Source: Clostridiaceae bacterium UBA6085
GTDB lineage: Bacteria > Bacillota > Clostridia > Clostridiales > Clostridiaceae
Reading direction: 5' to 3'
NCBI GenBank assembly: GCA_002428605.1
Contig: DIXH01000063.1
Location: 1-64,000 of the forward strand
Length of the DNA stretch: 64,000 nt
Shown here: one piece after another, positions 42,382 through 49,849 of the stretch
How positions within the stretch are numbered: position 1 is the first letter of the stretch
How the letters are laid out: the number at the start of each line of letters is the position of its first letter
The notes under the pieces: generated by a model
The model's database searches: none
What the model was told of the DNA's origin: nothing
The model's input: the letters and a program-made list of their open reading frames with translations, nothing else
Made by a program: the position numbers and the translations under genes

Positions 42382-43236
42382 ATGAACAAGGTGGATGTGT
42401 TTTCACTTATCAATTCAAGATACAATTCATTTACAAATACTGAAAAGAAGGTAGCGGACTACATACTCGGGAATACCAAGGATGCCATATACATGTCGAT
42501 AATCGACCTTGCCGATGCGTGCGGTGTCGGAGAGTCAAGCGTGTTCAGATTCTGCAGGTCGCTGGATTTCAAAGGCTACCAGGATTTCAAGATCGCCCTT
42601 GCACACAGCTCTGCAATGGAGGACATCACTCCGCAGCTTTCAAACGAAATTACAATAGAAGACGGAATAGACGAGGTGTCGACAAAGATCCTCAATTCCA
42701 ACATCAACGCCCTCAATGAAACGAGGAAGCTGATCAAGGAGGAGGATATCTCCACAGCGATAGACTATCTTACCAAGGCAGAAAGCATACACTTCTATGG
42801 CGTCGGGGCGTCCCTGATGACAGCCATGGAAGGTAAGATAAAGTTCATGAGGATAACTCCCAAGACGGAGTGTTCACTTGATTCGCACCTTCAGGTAATA
42901 TCCGCATCCCTCCTTACCAAGAAGGATGTGGCCATAATAATCTCCTATTCGGGCTCAACAAAGGATAGCATAGACCTTGCCAAGACAGCCAAGAGGAAAG
43001 GGGCCAAGGTGATTGCGATAACAAGGTATTCAAAGTCACCCATAACTACCTATGCTGACATCACTCTCCTTTGCGGAGCGAAGGAAGGTCCTCTCCAGGG
43101 AGGTTCACTGTCAGCAAAGCTTGCCCAGCTGTATCTTCTTGATGTTCTTTACGTGGAATACTTCAGGAGAAACTACAAGGAATCCTCGAAGAACAGGGAA
43201 AGCACCTCAAGCGTTGTCATCAACAAGCTCCTTTAG
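42382..43236 (+). CDS. RpiR/MurR-family regulator with SIS domain
   Basis: The 284-residue protein has an N-terminal HTH_6 domain (1-77) with the GVGESSVFRFCRSLDFKGYQDFK-type recognition region (quoted in parts) and a C-terminal SIS domain (about 120-250) that binds phosphosugars: FYGVGAS, ISYSGSTKD and AKLAQLYLLDVL. Such regulators control sugar or amino-sugar use. No sugar genes are adjacent, so the target lies elsewhere. The 160-bp AT-rich upstream region shows no clear operator. Confidence 0.9.
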   Translation: MNKVDVFSLINSRYNSFTNTEKKVADYILGNTKDAIYMSIIDLADACGVGESSVFRFCRSLDFKGYQDFKIALAHSSAMEDITPQLSNEITIEDGIDEVSTKILNSNINALNETRKLIKEEDISTAIDYLTKAESIHFYGVGASLMTAMEGKIKFMRITPKTECSLDSHLQVISASLLTKKDVAIIISYSGSTKDSIDLAKTAKRKGAKVIAITRYSKSPITTYADITLLCGAKEGPLQGGSLSAKLAQLYLLDVLYVEYFRRNYKESSKNRESTSSVVINKLL

Positions 43237-43254
43237 AATGTAATTTAAATACTA

Positions 43255-43286
43255 AAGGCAGGCCGCCGGGCCTGCCTTCACCTTTT
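43255..43286 (+). terminator. Intrinsic terminator
   Basis: AAGGCAGGCC pairs with GGCCTGCCTT over a GCCG loop, followed by a T-rich stretch. Confidence 0.75.
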
Positions 43287-43332
43287 CAGATGGTAAGTTT
43301 AGTTTGTATCCATACATGGATTAATGGATTGT

Positions 43333-43851
43333 CTAGAGTGTGATCCAATACCTCTCTATGACATCTCCGTCTTTCTCGAAGCTGTTTTCAAGGACGCCGT
43401 GCGCCTTCTTTATCACATTCTTTGAATCCCTGTTGTATCTTGATACTGTAAGCAGGGCCTTCTTGACTCCGTTTGATGCCAGCTTGTCAAGTGCAAGCTT
43501 AAGGATTATGAACGCATATCCCTTGCTTCTTTCCGATGGCCTTATTCCATAGCCGATATGTCCGCCTGACTTCATCAGATTGTCATTGAGTGCGTACCTT
43601 ATGTTCGCTGCACCCAGGATATAACCGTTGTCTTCACATAGGAAGAAGGTTTCAGAACGTACAAACCATTCCGGTACGGTCTTCTCATCACGGAAGGCTA
43701 TCGTTTCCTCCCGCCATTTGCTGAAGCTCTTGTCTGCGATATCAGTCGACATCGGAACGATCTTCTCATTTCCTGCATACCACTCTGCCAGATATTCCCT
43801 GAACCGGTCTTCAGATATGGTGGATGCCTCTAAAAATTTCAATATGATCAC
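43333..43851 (-). CDS. GNAT-family N-acetyltransferase
   Basis: The 172-residue enzyme has the GNAT fold. The strand GGHIGYGIRPSERSKGYA carries the acetyl-CoA pyrophosphate loop (R-x-x-x-x-G-Y), and VSRYNRDSKNVIKK forms the conserved Asn-containing helix. The acceptor is unknown. It is a single gene on the minus strand. Confidence 0.88.
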   Translation of the reverse strand: MIILKFLEASTISEDRFREYLAEWYAGNEKIVPMSTDIADKSFSKWREETIAFRDEKTVPEWFVRSETFFLCEDNGYILGAANIRYALNDNLMKSGGHIGYGIRPSERSKGYAFIILKLALDKLASNGVKKALLTVSRYNRDSKNVIKKAHGVLENSFEKDGDVIERYWITL

Positions 43852-43952
43852 CTCATTTTGCCTGTAGGAACATTATAGCAAAGCTTTTCGAATGTCTACA
43901 GAAATTGTGATAATTTTCAGGATGAACTTCTCATTTTTCCATCATAAATTTA

Positions 43953-43975
43953 AAAGGAAGGCCGAGGCCTTCCTT
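43953..43975 (-). terminator. Terminator after rsgA
   Basis: AAGGAAGGC pairs with GCCTTCCTT; on the minus strand TTTTAAATTT follows. Confidence 0.65.
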
Positions 43976-43984
43976 CTATAACAT

Positions 43985-45052
43985 TCAGATCTTTCTTCTG
44001 TCCTTCGTGATTTCCTTTATGAGCTTGCCCAGCTTTTTGTTTTCCGCCTTTTTCTCCCGCCGGACCCTGTCATCCATGGCTGCTGCCATGTGCCTTGCTT
44101 CCTTCTGCAGCTTTTCGTAGCTTTCAAGCCTTTTCCTGTCAAGGGTTCCGTCTGCAAGGGCTTCCTGTACCCTGCAGCCTGGCTCGTTCCTGTGGGAGCA
44201 GTCCTTGAATCTGCAGCCTGAAGAAAGGGACAGGATATCAGAGAACGCCTCATCGACTCCTGAGATGTCGTCAAGAAGATGAAGCTCCCTCATGCCAGGG
44301 GTGTCGATCACCATTCCGCCTGATGGCAAAATGATAAGTTCCCTGTGGGTAGTCGTATGCCTGCCTTTGCCATCGCCTTTTCTTAGTCCGCCTGTTGCAA
44401 GCGCTTCTTCTCCGAGAAGGGAGTTTATGACACTTGATTTCCCTATGCCTGATGACCCTATAAAGGCAGCGGTTATCCCTCCCGAAAGCAGTTCCATCAC
44501 TTCACCGATGCCTTCGCCTGTGATGTTGCTGGTCAGGATGATCCTTCCTCCGGATACTGCCTTTCTGACCATCTGAAGCTTCTCATCCAGGTCTTCGGCA
44601 ATGTCCAGCTTTGTTAGAAGGACTACCGATTCGCTCCCGCTTTCCTTCGCCACTGCGATGTACCTTTCAAGTCTCCTTATGTTGAAGTCCTGATTAAGTG
44701 CCATAGTCAGGAAAAGGATGTCAACATTTGTCGCGATCACCTGTACATCGGTCGTGTCTCCGGCAGCCTTTCTTCTTATGCATGAGCTTCTTTCGAGCAC
44801 GCCCATGATCCTTCCGAAGCCCTGGCTGTCATCATCCCTGTCGAGAGCGACATAGTCGCCGACAGCAGGGTAGTCTTCCCTTGACATGGCTGCCTGCATC
44901 ATCTTTCCTGTGACTGAAGCAAGCATCGTTCCTTTTGACGTGATCACTGTGTAAAGCTCCTTTTCCTCTTCTGCTATCCTTCCTGCGAAAGAGCCGGGGA
45001 AAAGCGATCCTGCCTCTTCTTTTCTTGATACTGGAATTATTACGTTATTCAA
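43985..45052 (-). CDS. rsgA: Ribosome small-subunit GTPase RsgA-type (YloQ family)
   Basis: The 355-residue protein is a circularly permuted GTPase that helps mature the 30S subunit. It has an OB-fold (about 20-95), the permuted G motifs in order TKLD (G4), GSSGIGKSS (G1) and DTPG (G3), then the zinc domain CRFKDCSHRNEPGC. The C-terminal 40 residues are Lys/Arg-rich. It may be the longer paralogue found in many Firmicutes in addition to a housekeeping copy. It is transcribed away from murG. Confidence 0.92.
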   Translation of the reverse strand: MNNVIIPVSRKEEAGSLFPGSFAGRIAEEEKELYTVITSKGTMLASVTGKMMQAAMSREDYPAVGDYVALDRDDDSQGFGRIMGVLERSSCIRRKAAGDTTDVQVIATNVDILFLTMALNQDFNIRRLERYIAVAKESGSESVVLLTKLDIAEDLDEKLQMVRKAVSGGRIILTSNITGEGIGEVMELLSGGITAAFIGSSGIGKSSVINSLLGEEALATGGLRKGDGKGRHTTTHRELIILPSGGMVIDTPGMRELHLLDDISGVDEAFSDILSLSSGCRFKDCSHRNEPGCRVQEALADGTLDRKRLESYEKLQKEARHMAAAMDDRVRREKKAENKKLGKLIKEITKDRRKI

Positions 45053-45333
45053 ATTTCCTGTGGTCTCCTTATATTAAGATTACCCCGGATATCTGCAATT
45101 ATAATGAAGACCCCTTGGACTGATCCGGGGCTTAAGTCTCAGAGGGCCTTCCTTCAGCAATCCTCGAATCTATCATAAAACACCACTCCTCGATATTATT
45201 GGAACCTTGGTTCACCCCTGATTATAGCAGAAACCACTGTAAAGGAGCAAAAGATTACAAGCCGATGCCCTCAATTCACGGTATAATGTACATGAGATAT
45301 TTTATAGGACAATGGTCCGGAAAGGTGTTTGAA
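45053..45333. promoter_or_regulatory. Divergent rsgA/murG region with a possible leader peptide
   Basis: For rsgA (minus strand) a TATAAT lies near 45220, followed by a perfect palindrome GAACCTTGGTTC (45202-45213) and a 14-codon mini-ORF (45176 down to 45132) with a GAGGAG site. For murG a TATAAT sits at 45282-45287. No T-box or known riboswitch could be matched. Confidence 0.4.
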
Positions 45334-46398
45334 TTGAAGAAGATAATAATGACTGGCGGAGGTACCGCGGGGCACGTCAATCCGAATCTCGCCCTGATGC
45401 CGAAGCTTAGGAAGCTGCAATATGACATAGCATATATTGGCTCGAAGGATGGTATAGAGCGCACTATAATCGAAAAGGAGGGAATAAGGTATCACGCGAT
45501 TTCTTCAGGGAAGCTTAGGAGATACATTGACCTTAAGAACATTACCGACCCCTTCAAGGTCGTGAAGGGAGTCTTTGATGCGCTTTCAGTCCTCAGGAAG
45601 GAAAAGCCGTCCATCGTATTCTCCAAGGGTGGCTTCGTAAGCGTGCCTGTGGTAATAGCAGCCAGCATCCTGAAGATTCCTGTGCTTTCCCATGAGTCTG
45701 ACATGACACCTGGACTTGCGAACAGGATCTCAATGAGATTCTGCGACAGGCTCCTCGTAACATTCCCGGAGACTCTCAAGCATACCGGAGAAAAGGGTAT
45801 ACTTGCCGGAAGCATAATAAGGGAGGAGCTCTTCCAGGGAGACAGAGTCAAGGCCATGGAGCTTACAGGGTTTACCGGTGTTAAGCCTGTGATCCTCGTC
45901 ATGGGAGGCAGCATAGGGTCTGTTAAGATAAACCAGGCAGTAAGGGGCATACTCCAGAGGATCACAGGCGAGTTCGATGTGATCCACCTCTGCGGCAAGG
46001 GAAACCTTGACAGCAGGCTTGATGGAGCCGATGGTTATCGCCAGTTTGAGTATCTGAGGGAAGAGATGAAGGATGTGCTTGCCATGTCTGACATGGTTGT
46101 ATCAAGGGCAGGCTCCAACTCCATATTTGAGTTCCTTGCCCTGAGGAAGCCAAACCTTCTGATCCCGCTTCCTCTTGCATCAAGCCGGGGAGACCAGCTG
46201 CAGAACGCGGACAGCTTCAGGTCAAAGGGCTATTCCATGGTGCTCAAGGAAGAGGACCTGACCAGTGAAACTCTATTCATCAGCCTAAGCGAGCTCTACA
46301 GGAAGAGGGACACCTATACGTCTGCAATGTCTCTCGACAAGGCTGTCAACGGTACCGATCTCGCTGTCGAGCTTATCGAGAAATACTCGAAGGCTTAA
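45334..46398 (+). CDS. murG: UDP-GlcNAc:undecaprenyl-PP-MurNAc-pentapeptide GlcNAc transferase
   Basis: The 354-residue enzyme makes lipid II from lipid I at the inner face of the membrane. The N-terminal GGGTAGHV loop, the HESDMTPGLANR segment, the central ILVMGGSIGS and the C-terminal SRAGSNSIFEFLAL motif (GT28 UDP-sugar site) are all present. TTG 45334 is the best start: it gives the family N-terminus MKKIIMTGGG and has GGAAAGG upstream. It lies outside any dcw cluster, so it may be an extra copy. Confidence 0.92.
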   Translation: MKKIIMTGGGTAGHVNPNLALMPKLRKLQYDIAYIGSKDGIERTIIEKEGIRYHAISSGKLRRYIDLKNITDPFKVVKGVFDALSVLRKEKPSIVFSKGGFVSVPVVIAASILKIPVLSHESDMTPGLANRISMRFCDRLLVTFPETLKHTGEKGILAGSIIREELFQGDRVKAMELTGFTGVKPVILVMGGSIGSVKINQAVRGILQRITGEFDVIHLCGKGNLDSRLDGADGYRQFEYLREEMKDVLAMSDMVVSRAGSNSIFEFLALRKPNLLIPLPLASSRGDQLQNADSFRSKGYSMVLKEEDLTSETLFISLSELYRKRDTYTSAMSLDKAVNGTDLAVELIEKYSKA

Positions 46399-46456
46399 AG
46401 AGGCCTGATCATCCAGTATTCCTGATTTTTATCATCATATGAAAGGAAGGTGCAAC

Positions 46457-47902
46457 ATGTTTCACAATGAACTCAAACCGTTTCCGGAAGGCTTCCTGTG
46501 GGGAAGCGCATCAGCCGCCTATCAGGTGGAGGGTGCATGGGATAAGGACGGAAAGGGACCATCGGTCTGGGATATCTATGCGAAGCTGCCAGGAACTACC
46601 TTCAAGAATTCCAATGGCGACGTGGCGGCTGACCACTACAACAGGTACAGGGAAGATGTGGCTCTGATGGCTGAAATGGGACTGAAGGCATACAGATTCT
46701 CCATCGCCTGGGCAAGGATACTTCCTGAGGGAAGGGGGAAAGTCAATGAGGCTGGTGTAAAGTTCTACAGCGACCTTATCGACGAGCTTCTGAAGAACGG
46801 TATAGAGCCCGTCATAACACTTTACCACTGGGACCTTCCGCAGACGCTTCTTGATGAATACGGCGGCTTCGAGTCAAGAAGGATCGCCGATGACTTCGAT
46901 GAGTATGCGAGGGTCTGCTTCAGGAGCTTCGGAGACAGGGTCAGATACTGGGTATCACTAAACGAGCAGAACATATTCATCGGCTTCGGCTATATGACCG
47001 GGATGCATCCGCCTGGAGTGAAGGACAAGAAGAGGATGCTTCAGGCTAACCACAACGCTTTCCTTGCAAACGCGAGGGCGATAAAGTCCTTCAGGGAGCT
47101 TGTCCCGAACGGAAAGATCGGTCCGAGCTTCGCGTATTCCCCAGCTTATCCCAGGACCAGCAGGCCTGAGGATATCCTCTCTTCCGAGGATGCCGAGGAG
47201 ATCCTTTCCCACTGGTGGATGGATGTCTACGCGTGGGGTGAATATCCGAAAGCTGCAATGAACTTATACCGGTCACTGGGCATAGCACCCGAAGTGCTTC
47301 CAGGAGACCTGGAGCTGTTCAGGGAAGGCAAGCCCGATTTCATGGGACTGAACTATTATCAGACCACGACCTATGAGGCTAACCCTCTGGACGGAGTCGG
47401 GGAGAAGCTCGAGATGAATACTACGGGAGAGAAGGGGACTGCAAAATCCACAGGAATCCCAGGAGTATACAGGACAGCAGCCAATGACTATCTGGAGAGG
47501 ACCAACTGGGACTGGACCATCGACCCGGAAGGACTGAGGGTGGCTCTTCGGAGAATCACAGGAAGATACAGCCTGCCTGTACTTATAACTGAAAACGGGC
47601 TTGGTGAATATGACAAGCTGACTGATGACGACAAGGTCCATGATGACTACAGGATCGCTTACCTCAAGGCGCACATACTTGCATGCAGGGAAGCGATAAC
47701 TGATGGGGTCGACCTCCTTGGCTACTGTACCTGGTCCTTCACTGATTTGCTCTCATGGCTGAACGGCTACCAGAAGAGGTACGGTTTCGTATACATCAAC
47801 AGGGAGGAGACTGACCTCAAGGACCTGAGGCGGGTAAGGAAGGATTCCTTCCACTGGTACAGAAGGGTAATTGAAAGCAACGGCACAGAAACTGACATAT
47901 GA
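46457..47902 (+). CDS. GH1-family beta-glucosidase (or 6-phospho-beta-glucosidase)
   Basis: The 481-residue enzyme is a GH1 retaining beta-glycosidase. It opens with the family signature FPEGFLWGSASAAYQVEGAW, has the acid/base Glu in SLNEQN (NEQ rather than NEP) and the nucleophile Glu in ITENGLGEYD. The C-terminal KRYGFVYIN segment also occurs in phospho-glucosidases, so substrate form is uncertain. No PTS gene is adjacent. ATG 46457 follows GGAAGGTG; ATG 46439 lies before that site. Confidence 0.9.
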   Translation: MFHNELKPFPEGFLWGSASAAYQVEGAWDKDGKGPSVWDIYAKLPGTTFKNSNGDVAADHYNRYREDVALMAEMGLKAYRFSIAWARILPEGRGKVNEAGVKFYSDLIDELLKNGIEPVITLYHWDLPQTLLDEYGGFESRRIADDFDEYARVCFRSFGDRVRYWVSLNEQNIFIGFGYMTGMHPPGVKDKKRMLQANHNAFLANARAIKSFRELVPNGKIGPSFAYSPAYPRTSRPEDILSSEDAEEILSHWWMDVYAWGEYPKAAMNLYRSLGIAPEVLPGDLELFREGKPDFMGLNYYQTTTYEANPLDGVGEKLEMNTTGEKGTAKSTGIPGVYRTAANDYLERTNWDWTIDPEGLRVALRRITGRYSLPVLITENGLGEYDKLTDDDKVHDDYRIAYLKAHILACREAITDGVDLLGYCTWSFTDLLSWLNGYQKRYGFVYINREETDLKDLRRVRKDSFHWYRRVIESNGTETDI

Positions 47903-47906
47903 TAAA

Positions 47907-47947
47907 TCCATCCGCATCCGGCAAATACAGCCGGTGCGGATTTTCCA
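47907..47947 (+). terminator. Intrinsic terminator
   Basis: ATCCGCATCCGGC pairs with GCCGGTGCGGAT (one mismatch) over a seven-base loop, followed by TTTTCC. Confidence 0.7.
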
Positions 47948-48010
47948 TTTTCACCAATTGTTTACATAATCCTTGCGCTCCAGGCTGTACAATTAAGTTG
48001 AGGTGATCAG

Positions 48011-49594
48011 ATGAGAATAGAGTTTTCAGGCGCAGCAGGCTGCGTAACAGGATCAAGCCACCTGTTAAGGGTGAAGGACAAGCGCATACTTCTCGATTGC
48101 GGCCTTTATCAGGGCAAGGATGACAAGGACAGGGGCAACGACGTGTTTTCATTCATTCCTTCGTCCATAGACTACCTTGTTCTTTCACATGCCCATATCG
48201 ACCACAGCGGAAGGATCCCCCTTCTTTACAAGAGAGGCTTCAGGGGCAGGATCATAACTACACCACCAACCTTCGACCTTTGTTCCATAATGCTTCTCGA
48301 TTCAGGATACATTCAGGAGCAGGAGGCAGAATGGGACAACAAGAAGAGGGAAAGGCAGGGGAAGGACAGGGTCGAGCCACTGTACACTGCAGAGGATGCT
48401 GAGGATTCCCTTGCACTTTTCGAGGAGCTTGACTTCGACGAGGAACTTACACTCTTTGAAGGGTTCAGGATCAGGTTCAGGGAGGCCGGACACATACTGG
48501 GAGCTGCGATCGTGGAGATCTTCATGAAGGAAGAGGACAAGGAAGTAAAGCTGGTATTCTCAGGGGACCTTGGGAACAAGGGAATACCTCTCATGAAGGA
48601 CCCGGCTTTAATAGACGGCTGCGATTACCTGATCCTCGAGTCGACCTACGGCAACAGGCTTCATGTTGAGTCAAGGTCCGAGTTCCGTCAGCTCATCGAC
48701 ATCATCAACAGCACCTACAAGAAGGGCGGGAATGTAATAATACCTTCCTTCGCAGTAGGAAGGACACAGGAGATAATATACATACTGAACGAATTCATGG
48801 AGAAGGGCGAGCTCAACCGCGGTGTTTCAGTCTATGTTGATTCACCCCTTGCAACAAAATCCACTGAAATATTCAGGAAAAACAAAAAATACTTTGATGA
48901 GGACACTCAGGAAAGGTACAGGATGGGGGATGACGTCCTTGATTTCCCCAACCTTCATTTCACTGAATCGGTCGAGGAATCGAGGATACTCAACAATACT
49001 CCCAAGGGCTGCGTCATAATCAGCGCATCCGGTATGGCAGAGGCAGGAAGGATAAAGCATCATCTCAAGCACAACCTGTGGAGGAGGGAGTGTTCTGTGG
49101 TCTTTGTCGGTTACCAGGCTGAGGGGACCCTGGGAAGGATGATCCAGGACGGCGAGAAGATGGTCAGGATATTCGGTGAGGATGTTGCTGTGAATGCAGG
49201 TATCTACTCGCTCTCAGGACTTTCAGGTCATGCTGACAGGAACGGTCTCCACGAATGGGTATCCGCATTCCGGAAGAGACCATTGCAGACATTCCTGGTA
49301 CATGGGGACGAAAAGGCGGCGAATGCCCTTAAGGACCTGCTGGTAAAGGACGATTACAACGTGAAGGTCGCGAAGAACGGAGATATCGTTCCGCTGAAGC
49401 ATTACGTAAAGCTTCCTGCATACACTGAAATCGAAGTCGAGAAGGTGGATGTGGAAAAGGGGATCGAATCTCTGAGGAAGAAGGAAGCCCTGATGAAGCT
49501 GATCAGTTCAATGGATTTTGAAAACGCTTCAGACCTGGACATAATCAGGGGAGTCGAGGAAGTGCTCGCCCGCAGACAGAAGACTGGAGGCTGA
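48011..49594 (+). CDS. MBL-fold beta-CASP metallo-hydrolase, RNase-like
   Basis: The 527-residue protein has the metallo-beta-lactamase motif HAHIDHSGR, an upstream CVTGSSHLL, a beta-CASP domain with ESTYGNR, SFAVGRTQEI and the SASGMAEAGRIKHHL segment, and a C-terminal RMMBL motif (SGLSGHADRNGL). This is the YSH1/CPSF73-like group of RNA endo/exonucleases. It is followed by a 60-residue helical tail. AGGTGATC precedes the ATG. Its RNA targets are unknown. Confidence 0.9.
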   Translation: MRIEFSGAAGCVTGSSHLLRVKDKRILLDCGLYQGKDDKDRGNDVFSFIPSSIDYLVLSHAHIDHSGRIPLLYKRGFRGRIITTPPTFDLCSIMLLDSGYIQEQEAEWDNKKRERQGKDRVEPLYTAEDAEDSLALFEELDFDEELTLFEGFRIRFREAGHILGAAIVEIFMKEEDKEVKLVFSGDLGNKGIPLMKDPALIDGCDYLILESTYGNRLHVESRSEFRQLIDIINSTYKKGGNVIIPSFAVGRTQEIIYILNEFMEKGELNRGVSVYVDSPLATKSTEIFRKNKKYFDEDTQERYRMGDDVLDFPNLHFTESVEESRILNNTPKGCVIISASGMAEAGRIKHHLKHNLWRRECSVVFVGYQAEGTLGRMIQDGEKMVRIFGEDVAVNAGIYSLSGLSGHADRNGLHEWVSAFRKRPLQTFLVHGDEKAANALKDLLVKDDYNVKVAKNGDIVPLKHYVKLPAYTEIEVEKVDVEKGIESLRKKEALMKLISSMDFENASDLDIIRGVEEVLARRQKTGG

Positions 49595-49633
49595 TAAGAA
49601 GGCATGAAAAGACAGTAAAAATAACCATTTAGC

Positions 49634-49662
49634 TTGTTTATGGGTGGATTAAGGTTTATAAT
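49634..49662 (+). promoter_or_regulatory. Promoter of the PFOR gene
   Basis: TTGTTT (49634-49639) and TATAAT (49657-49662) are separated by 17 bp. Transcription would start near 49669, giving a leader of about 180 nt. Confidence 0.7.
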
Positions 49663-49675
49663 TGTTAACGTAGTC

Positions 49676-49715
49676 ATTATGCACCGGCATCATAAAATTA
49701 ATGTCAGTGCATAAT
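49676..49715 (+). repeat. 15-bp inverted repeat at the 5' end of the PFOR leader
   Basis: Arms 49676-49690 and 49701-49715 match at 13 of 15 positions around a 10-base AT-rich loop; the outer nine pairs (ATTATGCAC/GTGCATAAT) are perfect. In RNA the two mismatches become G-U and C-A. It lies right after the predicted start site. Confidence 0.7.
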
Positions 49716-49740
49716 CGCACGCACATTTTTATCCAACCTA

Positions 49741-49797
49741 TGCAGGAAAGCTGCATGTAATGCAGGTAAGCTGCATTTAATGCAGGTAAACTGCACC
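49741..49797 (+). repeat. Three 20-bp tandem repeats in the PFOR leader
   Basis: Units start at 49741, 49761 and 49781 with exact 20-bp period; consensus TGCAGGTAAGCTGCATTTAA. Each holds an inverted TGCAG/CTGCA pair, and CTGCAT of one unit can instead pair with ATGCAG of the next. The last unit is truncated. The PFOR ribosome site follows 37 bp later. Confidence 0.85.
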
Positions 49798-49849
49798 AAT
49801 GAAATCTTTAGGCCGGATTTCAAATATGTTTAAGGGAGAGGTTACAAAC

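Noticed and set aside
45181..45250. T-box riboswitch before rsgA or murG
   Set aside because: A GGAACC-like stretch is present, but the conserved T-box core and terminator/antiterminator pair are not.
49741..49797. Tandem repeats as a CRISPR array
   Set aside because: The units repeat back to back with no unique spacers, there are only three, and no cas genes are nearby.
49799..49849. 17-residue upstream extension of PFOR
   Set aside because: ATG 49799 lacks a ribosome site, whereas GGGAGAGG sits before ATG 49850 and the latter matches the family N-terminus.
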